A stretch of DNA of 64,000 nucleotides from Lophium mytilinum (GCA_010093605.1 MU004191.1:1543832-1607831); one strand, 5' to 3'. Numbered from the stretch's first letter, positions 34,755 to 46,590 are shown. A program made the numbers and translations. The notes: generated from the sequence alone by a model not told the origin.

Positions 34755-36348
34755 AGCACATTGAGGTAGAGGCTGTGTCCGAACATGGTAAAAATCTCTC
34801 TGTGCTTTTTCTTCTTGTCGCAACCCTCATAGCGTCGGAAGGGCCTTTCCGAGACTGCGACGATGCTCTCCTCGGCATCTTCTTGCGTGCAAGCATCAAT
34901 ACTCTCCTCGGTCTACGTCTTGTCCCAAGACACTTTTGCGTCTTAGTCGAGCACTTCAGGAATATAACTCTCAACCCCCTCGAATGGCATGCCCCTTACC
35001 TCAGCTTTGTCCCGGCTTCCTCAAGACCAAAGACAGGAGGTAATTCAGAACTCCTGACGTAATCATGCTATAAGAAAAAGGTGAAAATCAAGCAAAGTAG
35101 AAGCACGGGACCGGCAAACACTCCGACCACAATGACTGGAATTGTTCCGCGCCGTCCTGCTGGCACTGTCGTAACAACTACAACTTCCGAAAGAGCAAGG
35201 AATGTAGAGGTAAAAGCCATAATTGTGATAGGTGTTTTATGCATCCGATCCAACCCAGTGTATGAAAGATTGATACCGGCGGAGTTGTGTGTGCCGATGC
35301 TGCAAGTTTTGACTGAAAGCCGTAGCTCCATCCGCCTCTCGACCTACAACATTATCCCGAATAAACGCGACGGTAGTCATTCGTGGCCTCATATTCGTCC
35401 AGTGATAATCGGAGGAGTCTCTCATTTGAAGAGAGCTTATGCAGTCAAGAAACGCGAGGCTTGATGTGAACCGTGACCATGACATGGAGCGATTACCGCA
35501 AACTACTACTGGCTGGGTTGCAAACATGATCTCTTGGAAGGTCCAGATTCTCTGGATCCACGGCCTTGAGAGTAGTTCATCAACGTCCAGATAAGTTGCG
35601 GGTTTCGAAGCTGCTTTGCCTGCTTTCTCGTGGACAGGGAGGAGTTCAAGCTCCGAGCTGCGTTCCTGGTTGCCTACAGAAGATTGGATCATCAGAACTC
35701 TAGACTCTAAGAGTAATGAACGATCTAGTAACAGTACTCACTTTTCTTCGGATTTTACTTTCGCAAAATGACAGACTTGCGTAGTCTTCAAGGGTTGCAG
35801 CTTGCCCAGAATGCTCTTCTGAGACGATGCTTTGGTAGCTCCGCTTTGTCTGGATCACCGTCGACGAAGAAGTAACCAGGAAGTCCAGTACGCTCCAGGA
35901 AACGCATTGCTATATCCGTTGCGGCGTTTCTTTTACCCAGCTATTAAGGTTGTTTCGGATTGAGAATAGATGTTACCTATGAGAGTGATCTGTTGAGATT
36001 TTTCTTCATCTTCTAATTGATTAATACAGAAGCATCGACCCAGATTGTGAAAGTCTTCAGTTTGCGACGGAGGGCTAGAATCGCTGCATGGCAATTGTCC
36101 GTGAGACTCAATGAAGAAGTCCTAACTGTGATCGTCTTTGGTGGTTCCGACATCTCGCCCCACACATAAGACAAAGTAGTGAATTTGGGCTTTTGGTCAA
36201 GGTCCACGACAGCGAGTCCCGCTTGGATCGGCTTACTATCGCCACCCGCGGCGATGGGAGCGTTGATGGTGAGAACGCGGATGCATTTCAGCCCAGCTGG
36301 CAGCGGCGTTGAGCTGTAAGGCTCAGAAATCTGGAACGGACCAGCCAT
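34755..36348 (-). pseudogene. Decayed HET-domain (heterokaryon incompatibility) gene
   Basis: From an ATG at 36346-36348 the frame carries the first HET-domain blocks (LSYVWGE and TIWVDA) and then stops. Near 36030 the next HET motif, CINQ, continues in another frame, so a small indel has broken the gene; that frame itself stops about 30 codons on. Further HET-domain sequence (RPWIQRIWTFQEIMFA and VVVCGN) is open at 35237-35692. Next come hydrophobic membrane-like segments at 35068-35331, and a charged tail with in-frame TAA and TAG codons to about 34755. No set of introns I can see repairs all breaks. HET proteins trigger cell death after fusion of unlike strains; this copy should be inactive. 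Confidence 0.8.
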
Positions 36349-36379
36349 TCGCAGAAGACTCTCGAGAAAAGGCTATATG

Positions 36380-37330
36380 TTGGACCCTCAACTGACAAGG
36401 CAAATCGTGAAAGAAGCATTCATGGGTTGGATAATTGATGAGATGTAAGTTTCGTGCCGACGGGGATGACGAGGCTGAGAGGAAAAGCAAATCTCAGATT
36501 TGCCCAAGCTGCTTTGACCACAGACCAATGGAGACTGATGCCTTTCCAACTGGAAGGATATGGGAGCCAAGGGCGAGCATCAAAGAGATGGCTGTAGTCT
36601 GGAGTGGTTTGATGGAAATCGATAACACCCCGGTTAGAATATCATGTGATCCAATACCTTCTATTGGAGTAGAATATTGCCGCTCGTCCCCTTCACGCGC
36701 GACGCGTCTCTCGATCTAGAGTTCTCCCAACTTCTCTCAAGCAACATAACACTCTCAACACCACTATAGCCATGGCATCGCTCGTCGCAGGGTCGCAAAT
36801 ACGGCTATCACTGTGTTAAGGTTGAGACCCAACTTCCATTTCGGCTGAGGTTGCTGGTTGTAAAGTCGAGGGATTATTGCAATGGCGATCACGATTCCAG
36901 TGGCGACTAGAACGAGAGCCCACTCTTTCCACCATGTTCTCAATACAAAGAGCGCGCTGGCAGAAAAAGCACTTTTGTCTTGCGGTGTTTCTGGGGAGTC
37001 TTCTCCTTGGCCTGGCTGGCGTGGTGGTAAGGGAGTTACATGCGAGTCTGATGCAAGGCTGGGTTGCAGAAGAGGGTCTAGCTCTCTATGGCACGAAAGC
37101 GTCCGGCGAGGTTTGTCCCCCTTTATACACAGCCTCGCTCGGTCGCGTTTTGTATGAGGGTTGCTCATGCGACTCCCCCAAACATCGATCCACGACTCTC
37201 GTCGGTTTTTCCGTGTTATCGACAACCGCGGGCCAAATCGGATCAGACAAAGGCCAATGCCTGATAATTGTCCTAACTGGCCTGATCCATGATCGGGAAG
37301 CCTAGCCCCCAATTGGCAGTTGGGGGCCAT
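36380..37330 (-). pseudogene. Decayed DUF3176-like membrane protein gene
   Basis: From ATG 37328-37330 an open frame runs about 188 codons. Its second half has the N-terminal DUF3176 pattern: a Trp/Glu block (LRTWWKEWALVLVATGIVIAIAII), then QPQPKWKLGLNLNTVIAVFATL. It hits a stop at 36764-36766 just where the second conserved segment should begin. Downstream, fragments that look like its continuation appear in shifting frames with stops (for example a leucine/serine block and a membrane-like piece around 36400-36600). A full family member has several hundred more residues with three or four membrane spans. It is either a pseudogene or a truncated short version; I prefer pseudogene. Confidence 0.65.
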
Positions 37331-37354
37331 CTTTTGCTCCCTCTTGATTGCCAA

Positions 37355-37753
37355 TCGGGTGGTCCAGCCCTTGGGACGAATCTCTCTTCCGATATAGTAG
37401 ATGTGACCTAAACAATATTCCAGACATAGATAGTAGAAGACATATGGGCTATAGCTGCACGTGATTTACAGGCAATTGAGGGCATATGCAACCTTATATA
37501 TTGGTGATTCTTAGCTCTTGATTCCTAGTCGGAGGCCTGTGCTGCAGCCCGCTGGTTATTCGGGTTAGTCAGGGCAACAACTAGACATTGGCCTATGTCT
37601 AATAGATTAGCCCAATTTCACCAGATGAGCACTATTAGACTACGAGGAGATCGACACGACTCGTCATAGTAATTGACGAGACCGACCATGCAACACGTAA
37701 GTGGAAAGTATCGCTTGATTCGATGACTTCTTAAGGAATTCAGGACTGTACTC
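37355..37753. other. AT-rich intergenic segment
   Basis: An imperfect inverted pair (AGACATAG near 37423, CTATGTCT near 37593) is present, but too short to call an element. No gene. Confidence 0.5.
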
Positions 37754-38578
37754 TTACCGGAAATCGAATAGCGGGGTTCGACAATTAGGGCATGTAGCTG
37801 TATGGCGTTGCTGCGTTGGATTATTAGCGATCCATGTCTCCAAGCACTCCGCCCCAAATATATGTGGATGCTCACACTTTCTCGTTTTCACAGCCTGATG
37901 TTGATTAGAAAAGCTCTCATAGCAGATATTGCAAATTTCACCTGCAGCAGGGACAGGGTCAGCAGCAACGTACACGGAAGTTGCGAGCTGCACAGTTGCA
38001 TACAACTTATTGAACCCTTCGGCCGCTTCTTGGGGGGACCAACTATTCTCCCCATATTCGAGACCGTAATCGACGGCAAGATGATTGTGCAGACCGGCAT
38101 CTTCAGCGGTCCAGATTTCCGGATCGAGTTCTCCGAAGTCCTGTCCGGACTCTAGTTGGAGCATGTAGCTCATTGCGCGAGCTAGAATGTTAGGTCTTGT
38201 TAAAATGCTGACCTCGAGAATGAAATGGCAACCAGGCCTGCCTTCGTATTCAACCCTCTGGTGGATTACTTGCACTCGATCCTGCAGCGACCGAGTAAAG
38301 GGCTCGAGATCGTTTGTAGTGGGGAAAAAAGGCGCGATCCCCCGAAAGTCTTGAAGTAAATCTGTTCGAGCGGTATTTGTGTAAGTGAGAAGGGTGGAGC
38401 CTTCGACGGTCCGAAAGCTATATGAGGTTGCTAAACGAATGGCGTATTCCAAGATAGCATGCAAAAGCTGCCCGCGAAGTACCCAGGGCTCAGGAATTTG
38501 AGATGCGCTCAAGTGTTCTTCAAGGCTTAAGCAACGCTGGATGAAGTCCAAGTCCAAATTTGGCAGTGCAGGTGCCAT
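37754..38578 (-). CDS. RING-finger protein with an unknown N-terminal domain
   Basis: A single exon of 274 residues. The last 60 residues form a RING-type zinc finger (CNICYESF, then CEHPHIFGAECLETWIANN, then CPNC), as in E3 ubiquitin ligases. Spacing between the second and third ligand pairs is typical, and the central pair is Cys/His. The first 200 residues are helical and unrecognised, with no membrane segment. The gene is intact although it sits beside two decayed genes. RING-only proteins of this type are numerous and variable in filamentous fungi, so the substrate is unknown. Start at the only suitable ATG. Confidence 0.8.
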   Translation of the reverse strand: MAPALPNLDLDFIQRCLSLEEHLSASQIPEPWVLRGQLLHAILEYAIRLATSYSFRTVEGSTLLTYTNTARTDLLQDFRGIAPFFPTTNDLEPFTRSLQDRVQVIHQRVEYEGRPGCHFILEVSILTRPNILARAMSYMLQLESGQDFGELDPEIWTAEDAGLHNHLAVDYGLEYGENSWSPQEAAEGFNKLYATVQLATSVYVAADPVPAAGEICNICYESFSNQHQAVKTRKCEHPHIFGAECLETWIANNPTQQRHTATCPNCRTPLFDFR

Positions 38579-40025
38579 TTTAGTTCCAAGTGTGGTTGTG
38601 CAAAGTTTCTAGTGATGCGTGTGGTGGTAGATGAGGAACGATGAGGTGACAATGATGATTTTAGAGAACCTTGAAGCGCTGTGATAAGAAAAGTATTGAG
38701 TACATTGACTGCAGAGGTGATGTTGGCACACAATGTTCAAAGCCACATTTAGACCGAATAAAGATCCGGTTTCCCACCTGAGAAACTTCGGGTGCACAAT
38801 GCGAATGAATCAGTTCACAGGAAGATCCGAACAAAGAGTCCCATGAATCGTAAGAAGATAAACTGGCCAGGACTTCGAAAAGATGGAGGCCGGCGTGCTA
38901 ACTGCGCCGACTCAGAAGGGAACAAATGGAATCGCAGAAGCAACTTAGCCATACGTATAAAATCACCCACCTGGATCTAGCTAGTAGTCGATACTGCCAT
39001 TCTTATGGACTGCGCCGCCTCTTTTAAAATAGTTTTGCGTGTTCTGAATTGTCTCAAAGACTCGTATCGCGAATCGTCTTACAGTTACAAACCTAGCCTG
39101 ACTGCTTCTCTGGGATCTCAGCCAGTGTAGCGCTGTTTTGTAAACAACAGCACTGTGTTTGTTTTGATGTGTGGTAATGAGTTCTGATATTGACCCGCCG
39201 AATCGAATCCCAGGCCCCACGTTGCTGCGGGTTTCCGTCCGACCGCACCTCTTCGCAACAAATGCATCTTCGAATATTCTCAGACGCCGCAACAGGGACG
39301 CATGTACTAGAATAGCTGTACGGTCCCGTCATATTGCAACCGGTAAGGTTTGCCATTCGATCGCGGGCGCCAGCATGGTGATGGGTAGGCTGGCACTCGG
39401 TGGGTCCCCTAGGGTTCAGTTCTGGCCCCTAGACAAGTGTCGGGACTTTGATCGGTCTGCGATCTCGCACCCTCTTCACATTTTCGATCTGAACCCTGAT
39501 TCGAGGAATTCTGAGATGGCAATGATGGCGAGGCAGATGAATCCTGCTGTCGATGTTCAGGGTGATGTATGGAGGGAGGCACAAGGAAGTATCATGAACG
39601 GCGTGACGCTGCACTAATGGAATACTACTTCACCGCTTCCCATTCTAAGCTCTACTTGGCACTAAAGGCCGCTGGTGCCTTGCCTTATCTCCACGTTCTA
39701 CCGCTAGATCTCGAGTCTGCTGTCAGATAAGATCCCATGCTTTCCAGGGTCCTGTTCTGATTTTCTTCCACGATCTTTTTGCTCACCTCACACAACGGAA
39801 TGCAATTCAGTCCACTTAGCACAATACTCGGCATGGCTATCTGCAACGATCTTGCTATCTCTTCATCCGTTTCATCTTCCAATAGTAGTAATAGTAGTAG
39901 TAGTTGCCAAAAGTAGTCTTTCTTTGTCTAATTCACCGTTGCTACGGGTCTATTCCACGCCAACCTGTGCTCAATATCAACGTCTCTTTCATCAAGCATT
40001 CAAGCCGCAACCATTCTGTCCTCTC
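38579..40025. other. 1.4-kb intergenic region between divergent genes
   Basis: Short frames on both strands have no motif support. A (TAG)n-type microsatellite lies at 39883-39904 in the leader of the SET gene. Confidence 0.5.
39883..39904. repeat. Imperfect TAG microsatellite
   Basis: About seven TAG/TAA triplets in tandem about 120 bp before the SET gene start. Confidence 0.8.
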
Positions 40026-41198
40026 ATGGCCCCCTCAATTCTCCCCACCACCCATCTCTTGGGCTTGGATCTAACGGTCTCGGTACGGCAGCCAACACCT
40101 CTCGACTTCCCGATCTCGGCTCCAGCATCCCCCGCGGACTCCCAAGTCTCCATGAGCACCACCACCACCACTTCAACACCAGCTACCTCCCTCTACGCCA
40201 TTCGTCAGACTCCCAACGCAGGCCGCGCCGTCTTCGCCACCCGCCGCATTGAAGCCAACACGCTTCTCTCCACAGCGAACGACCTAAGCATCAACGTCCT
40301 TCTCCGGGATTACCGAAAAGAAGTATGCGCCCAATGCTTCTTCTACGACCGCGGCACCACCCTGCCACTCCGCAACTCCTCGACAAACCTCGTTTTCTGT
40401 TCACCCTCTTGCCAGCAAGAATGGCTTGCCCAAGCAGGCGACATTGGCGTCCAGGCGTGGACTGCTGCAGAGAAATTGAGTAAAGGAAAGAGCGGGGAGC
40501 AGAGGGACGGCGACTACGACATGGTAGACCCACACCTCCCGCGGCCTACCACCCAGGATATTGCGGCGGCTTGGGAGTCTGCCTCGAGTCTGGCAACACA
40601 GATCCGACTCGCGCGGGCAGGGACGTCACCGAAGAGTACCCGTAAAGCGCTCGCTGCAGCGCTACGAGAGGCGGTCGTGCCAGATGTGCTGGCGTTCTGC
40701 GTATCCGCGATCTTGGTGGCATACCAGTCGCCAGAGCGCTGGCGGGGGATACTAGACCTTGTGCCGGATGAGAGGCCCTACCATTCTTTCGTCGACCTCG
40801 CTGCGTTCACGCGCTCCTATCTCCAACTACTGGCAGTCCTGCCCGACAAGTTGCTACCCCTTACAACACCGGAGACGCTAATCACGGCGTCCTCCCGTGA
40901 CTCGCACAACTCGTTTGGTATTAGGAGCCTGGAAGACGAGGGGAGTGAATTCTTCGGGTACGGCTGCTGGGGAAGTGCCAGTTTCTTTAACCACTCTTGT
41001 GGGCCGAATGTGAGGAAGGAGAGGGTAGGAAGGGAGTGGAGGTTTTTGGTGGACAGGATGGTTGAGGAGGGAGAAGAGCTGTGTATTAGCTATTTGAGTG
41101 GGGAGGAGAGGACTATGGGGAGCGTGGGGCGGAGGGAGAGGTTGCGGGGTACGTGGGGATTTGTGTGCGGGTGTTGGAGGTGCGTTGAGGGGGAGTGA
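40026..41198 (+). CDS. SET-domain protein, SET5/SET6/SMYD-like lysine methyltransferase
   Basis: A single exon of 390 residues from ATG 40026. The SET domain is split: the first part (IRQTPNAGRAVFATRRIEANTLL, about residues 59-81), a Cys-rich insert (CAQCFF, then FCSPSCQQEW) like the MYND-type insert of SMYD proteins, and the C-terminal half with SFFNHSCGPN and a tyrosine in ELCISYL that complete the SAM/lysine site. A post-SET cysteine cluster (CGCWRC) ends the protein. Family members methylate histone or other lysines; the target here is unknown. The frame is open 58 codons further upstream but only without an ATG. The 3' third is G-rich on the coding strand. Confidence 0.87.
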   Translation: MAPSILPTTHLLGLDLTVSVRQPTPLDFPISAPASPADSQVSMSTTTTTSTPATSLYAIRQTPNAGRAVFATRRIEANTLLSTANDLSINVLLRDYRKEVCAQCFFYDRGTTLPLRNSSTNLVFCSPSCQQEWLAQAGDIGVQAWTAAEKLSKGKSGEQRDGDYDMVDPHLPRPTTQDIAAAWESASSLATQIRLARAGTSPKSTRKALAAALREAVVPDVLAFCVSAILVAYQSPERWRGILDLVPDERPYHSFVDLAAFTRSYLQLLAVLPDKLLPLTTPETLITASSRDSHNSFGIRSLEDEGSEFFGYGCWGSASFFNHSCGPNVRKERVGREWRFLVDRMVEEGEELCISYLSGEERTMGSVGRRERLRGTWGFVCGCWRCVEGE

Positions 41199-42935
41199 TG
41201 TCTTCAGGCTGATGATGTAGTTAGAGGGATAGTAAGGGGCACGAGTATGGCCTTCGAAGGCTGGATGAGGCAACAGGAAAGGTCAAAATTGTAAGAGCAT
41301 TATTCAAGGATGGACCAATTGCATGAAGTCTGGTCTGAGACTACACATTCCGTTGCGAATGACCACGCGTTTCGTGAGTTTTTAGTCTTAAAATAGCATA
41401 CCTCCCCATCTGAACCAGGAAACGCTTGCGTTGTTCCTCGGACGCTCTGCATCATGCCTCTCTGCAGTTCCAAAGGGCGGCATCATGACCACATCAACAA
41501 CGGTTCGGTGGCATCACTAGGTGCTTTGTCCCCAGACAACGATCGCGATCGACATCTTGTCGCGACTGAGGGCGGTGTTTCAGCCCGTCAACCAATCCTC
41601 CGGACTCCTGCACCCCCGCGCTCTACCTACCCTCTGACGTATCTGCGTATTAGGTAGCGAAGACCCTGCGTCGCCACAATACGGCAGACCACAACGAGCT
41701 AAGCTCTCACAAAGGAGGCTAATCAGAGTGACGTCCCTTGGTCTGTTCCCTGGTCTTGAAGGGCGGAAAATGGTCCCTCCGCTGGAATAGGCCAACGACA
41801 TGCCATACGAAACCGCAGCACAACAAATGCCTCGTCCCAGCTGCATCGTGAAGCCTCCATCCAGGCCCTACCCATGCCCGGCCGACGTCGCCTGCAGGCT
41901 GCTTAACAACCTCTGGCCCGCCGCCCCGCTGCCAACTTTCACCGCGCTTGTCGTGGCCTGCAGGACGAGAGGGCTCGGCCCTCAGCTAGCTTTTCCAATC
42001 AGCTTTCTGCTTGTGAAGGGCTCACGACGCGTCTAGAGAGGCCCGCCCTGACTGTAGCCTCCCGGGTTACCCGTGCCCGCTGTGACAAAGGGACAAAGTG
42101 CCGCCGTCGCCGCTGCTTGCCCTTTTGCTGTGACTCTGCTCCTCCAGTTCCCTTGTATCGCCTGAGACCTTTCACTTTTTACGACATACAACAACACTCC
42201 AAAAGCCGGAACTGCCTTGCATGCCCCGCGAGCCCAGATACTGACTAGACGACGCCATATTGCCCGCACCCGCATCTGCTACAGCAGCCCCCAGCCGGCC
42301 GTTCCTGTCGTTTGGCCACTCCCTGGCGTCAGGTGCATAATCGTCGCTCGAAGACATTCCCTTGGCGCACAAGTAGGGGTCGGATCAGCGCGGCATCCCG
42401 TGAGAAAGAACGCTGTGCAGCTGTGCCATCGGTGGTATTATTGCTGCTCTATTTTCCGGATTCAGCCTGGCAGATACGGCGCCAAGGCCGCAGATTCCTT
42501 GCTTCGCAGGACTGCACACTCAGGGTCCACCATGGCCGTGATCGAGGTGAGTGCCCTGATCGTGGAATCCTTTTGTCTGCTCGCGGGCGTGGCGGGGGTG
42601 GTGTGGCTTGTTGCAGAGCTGGAGTAAAAAGCCGGCCAAAACGAACGCGCTTGGACCGGGCATTGCATCATAGCCTACCCACCTCCATCTCGATTTGCAC
42701 GACGCTCCCGCATCATTTCGCACATCCATCCACACATCCACTCCCCCAGAGCCGCGCCTTGCTCCTGCCCCCATTTCGTCACCAGCCTCCTTCTCGCATA
42801 CACGTGCACGTCATTCGTCATTTCCTGTCCCCAACTCCCTCCCCTCGGTGGCCAACCCGCCTCCGATTCCCATCACTACTCCTCTCGGCAGCACACTCTT
42901 TGTAATCGTCACCACCGCATAGTCAGTCGCTCACC
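41199..42935. other. 1.7-kb intergenic/5' leader region of the kinase gene
   Basis: GC-rich with many overlapping short frames and no motif. Pyrimidine-rich sequence precedes the kinase ATG. A short frame at 42533 followed by a GTGAGT-type donor could be part of a spliced leader, but this is not shown. Confidence 0.45.
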
Positions 42936-45210
42936 ATGGCTGCTATCCAGAACTTCAAGAACTTCCTGCGCCACGGCAAGCAGGCCCGCGCCGGCAACGC
43001 TCCGCACGGAGAGGCCACCACCAATGTGTCCAACGTCCACGCCCAGCAGCAGCGGTACGACAACCATGGCCACGCCCAACCGCACTACGCCCACAGCGAC
43101 CCCAATGTCACAAACCACAAGCCTTTGCAGGGTAACCCCGTTCATGGAGACTACTCTACTGCCGCCCTGGACAACCGGAACGTCGCCGCTCGAGCTGGCG
43201 ATGCCGCAGCCAAAGCCGTTGGCGAGCAGCAAAAGGCCGCACAACACAAGAACGCCGGCACCGTGGACCGGAAGTCTGAGTACGACGCGTCAGTCCTCGA
43301 GCGGATCGTGGCAGAAGAGCGTGAGAGCAAGGGGAAGTTGCCCAAGTATCCCGGCCTCGAGCGGTGGAAGCTGGTCGAAAAGATGGGCGACGGAGCCTTC
43401 AGCAATGTCTACCGCGCACAAGACACCACCGGACAGTATCCCGAAGTAGCCATCAAGGTTGTGAGGAAGTTTGAGATGAACTCTAGCCAGGTATGTCTCA
43501 ACCCTCTCCATGCTTGGTGTTTTCTATGTTGTCAGCCTACGTTTCTCCCCCCGTAACCCCTGCTGCTTTCTATTCAAACCCCGCCAACGACCCTCGTGTA
43601 GGGCGACAACCACCTTCATCCGGACTTCAAGAAGGCGCCTAAAACTGTGGAGGTGCGGCATACTCCAAAACGAGTTCTAGACACCAAGAACTTGGCTTTG
43701 AAACCTCTCCTTACACCCTTATAGCCAGATTACTGACGTATTGCCCATACAGAGAGCCAACATCCTCAAGGAGGTCCAGATCATGCGCCAGCTCGACCAT
43801 CCCAACATCGTCAAGCTCATTGACTTCTCCGAATCTCGCCAATACTACTACATCGTCCTCGAGCTGTGCCCTGGAGGCGAGCTGTTCCACCAGATCGTTC
43901 GTTTGACCTACTTCAGCGAAAACCTATCTCGACACGTCATCTACCAGGTAGCAAAGGCATTAGAATACCTGCACGAAGAGGCCGGCGTTGTTCATCGGTA
44001 AGATTTGAGCAATTTTCGAGGTTTGTCATCACGATTACTGACGTCATTTAGTGATATCAAGCCGGAGAATCTGTTGTTTTACCCAACGCCATTCGTCCCA
44101 ACGCGGAATCCGCAACCCAAAGGCCCCGAAGATGAAGACAAGGCTGACGAGGGTGAGTTCATCAAAGGAGTCGGTGCTGGCGGTATCGGAGTCATCAAGA
44201 TTGCCGATTTTGGCCTGTCAAAAGTCATATGGGACAGCCAGACCATGACACCATGCGGTACTGTCGGTTACACTGCACCTGAGATTGTCAAGGACGAGCG
44301 GTACTCGAAGAGCGTGGATATGTGGGCAATGGGATGTGTTCTCTACACACTCCTATGTGGCTTCCCGCCATTCTACGACGAGAGCATCCAGACTCTTACC
44401 GAAAAAGTTGCGAGGGGTCAATACACCTTCCTCTCGCCGTGGTGGGATGATATCTCCAAGCCCGCTCAAGATTTGGTCTCGCATCTTCTTACCGTCGACC
44501 CGGAGAAACGCTACGACATCAAGCAGTTCCTCAACCACCCCTGGATTCGGGAGGTCGAAGAACTCACCTACGCCGCTGCTGACGCCCCACCGCTCGCCAC
44601 CCCTCTGTACACACGCCAGAACCAGTTCGAGATGGGTACAGATGGCAAGCCTCTCCAGCCCAACTTCGGCTACCTCGAGTCACCCGGAGCAGGCGGCAAA
44701 CGCGGCGACTTCCGCTCACCCGGTGCACTCAACCTCCGCGAGGTCTTTGACGTTGGCTACGCCGTGCATCGCCAGGAGGAAGAGGGAAAGCGCCGCAAGA
44801 ACTTCAAGCAAGGCTACCGTGGCGCGAATGCCATGGGCAACTCACTCAACGCTCTCGACGAGCAGGAAGATGACGAGGGCGACGAATATACCGAATCTGC
44901 GCCTTACAATGCATCTCAGAACCCCCCTGCCAAGCTACCAAAGAGCCAGGCTGCAGACGTATCCGCGGTTGAGCAGAAGATGCGCAACACGAGTCTCAGT
45001 GCTGCAGCACAAGCACGGGCACCGGCGAAAGCGGCACCGCAGGAGCGAGGGTACGGGCAGCACAGCCCTGCCGTCGCGGCGGCAGCAAAGAGGCAGGTCA
45101 GGCAGAAGGGCGCGTTCGAACTCAGTCTCGACAACGCCACCCTACTCGGCAGGAGGAAGAAGCCTGAGCCGAGTGGACTGAGAGAGGGTTTGACGATCGG
45201 AGGATCCTGA
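42936..45210 (+). CDS. CaMK-family Ser/Thr kinase, RCK2/Srk1 type (MAPK-activated)
   Basis: Exons 42936-43490, 43602-43652, 43753-43997 and 44052-45210 give 669 residues. The 51-nt second exon (GDNHLHPDFKKAPKTVE) is easily missed but is in frame, and residues of this kind occur at this place in related kinases. Features: a glycine loop (MGDGAFSNVY), VAIKVVRK with the catalytic lysine, HRDIKPEN across the exon 3/4 junction, DFG in IADFGLSK, and APE in GYTAPEIVK. The long insert after the HRD block (PTPFVPTRNPQPKGPEDED) is typical of RCK2/Srk1. The C-terminal tail has the Arg/Lys-rich stretch expected to dock a Hog1-type MAPK. Such kinases relay osmotic and oxidative stress; this is family inference. 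Confidence 0.92.
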
Positions 45211-46077
45211 GAGGGTGGCTGCTGCGCCGCTTCAACTCTACTTTCCCTACTACAGTTTAGGATTTGGGGACGAAAAAATATGCCGACGAAAAAACAACCA
45301 ATTACGACGATGGTATCGATATGGATAGCTTTTGGTTGCACAAGCGCATCCTGGATTCTGTCCTTCCCCTTTCCCAAATTGGCTTTGGCTCTCCACTCCC
45401 GGCGCCGGAAATCAGTTGACATCTTCCCTGCCTCTTCCACCAAACTTCCACTGTCAGCTTTTTTTTCATCATGTCTTTTCCTACTATTTTCTCTTTTCCT
45501 TGGTAGTCATGGGTGGCCCGTCTTGGCTTTCGACTCGGCTGCATCAGCATCTTTTTGCTTCTTCATCACGTCTGTCCTTCCATTGTCTGGAGCTGGGTGC
45601 TAGGGGTGACTTTTCGTTTTCTCGTTACGGGTTGTCTCAAACATACGAGCTCGGGTCAGCGATGGGGTTAGGGGGCGGATGGGTTATGTATGAGATACGT
45701 AGCTTAGAAGATTAGATTGGGCCCGCTCTTCTCTCTCATCCATGAATCTCAGCTCAGAGCGGGAGAGGCGGTTAGCGTGTGCGGCAAAAAGATCTTGAAA
45801 ACAAACGGAGTTTCTCGGTTGATGTTGTGGTGTGAGGAATATGTTTCGAATGCTGCTAATTTGTGAACACTGACTGAAATGTACCGCACTAACAGCCCTG
45901 ATAATTACATGAAGCCTGCTTACGACACCAGCAACGGCGAAGTGATGAAAGTACTCTTATGAAGTTTATGAATTCTAAACCCCATGTCCTCGTCCCACGA
46001 AACCCCATCCCATTCCAACCCAAACCCCATACGCAAGCTACTAAAGCCCCTTCTCACACAATACCACACTCGCCAGC
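45211..46077. other. Intergenic, 3' region of the kinase gene
   Basis: T-rich on the plus strand after 45430. No gene. Confidence 0.5.
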
Positions 46078-46590
46078 CTATAAAACAACACACCCCGCGC
46101 ACCCCCTCTCCCCCTCTCTGTGGCCCCCCTCAAACACCTCATCCGCCCCATCCACCCCAAAACTCACATACCCTCCCCTAACCTCACACCCCCCAATACT
46201 CCCACAACTCCCCTGAATCTCAAACGTCGCCCCGCTACTCCGCAGCCCCCTCCTCCTCCCCCGCTTCCGCTTCCCACCTCCCCCGTGCTGCGTCACGCGC
46301 ACCGTGCCCACTTGAACAGAGGACGTAGGGATGGAGGCAGGTGGCGGGTAGGGCGTTGAATAAGTGCCGTAGCCACAGTTAAACGACGGTGGGTATGCGG
46401 CGGTGAGAAGAACGCTATCAGTCGCTACACCCCGCCGCCGGGATATCGGACGAGGGGTGGTAGAGAGGGACGAGGGCGTGGGGTCGGTGCTGGGGCGGTG
46501 TCTGCTATGCGGATTATCGCGGGATGTGCGGTGAGGAGTGCGGCCGCGATCATACGCGTCGCAGAAGTCCAGGACGGAATCTCTCCGCAG
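46078..46590 (-). CDS. Possible terminal exon of an unrecognised gene
   Basis: A minus-strand frame is open for about 170 codons, from a TTATAG acceptor (preceded by a GCTAAC-type branch) at about 46591 down to a stop at 46078. The encoded piece starts LRRDSVLDFCDAYDRGRTPH, passes a Ser/Thr/Pro-rich stretch and ends with a Gly-rich, Cys-containing region. A short upstream exon beginning ATG at about 46711 with a GTGAAG donor would be in frame, but its Gly/Cys/Trp content is odd. No family is recognised. It could be a non-coding GC-rich stretch with a long chance frame. Confidence 0.35.
   Translation of the reverse strand: MRRDSVLDFCDAYDRGRTPHRTSRDNPHSRHRPSTDPTPSSLSTTPRPISRRRGVATDSVLLTAAYPPSFNCGYGTYSTPYPPPASIPTSSVQVGTVRVTQHGGGGKRKRGRRRGLRSSGATFEIQGSCGSIGGCEVRGGYVSFGVDGADEVFEGGHREGERGCAGCVVL

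Noticed and set aside
36877-37305. Plus-strand frame with hydrophobic residues
   Set aside because: Antisense of the membrane segment of the DUF3176-like remnant.
39852-40025. 58-codon N-terminal extension of the SET gene
   Set aside because: Begins at a TTG, and the encoded sequence is low-complexity; ATG 40026 starts just before conserved sequence.
42217-42905. Overlapping frames upstream of the kinase
   Set aside because: GC-rich leader sequence; no family resemblance.
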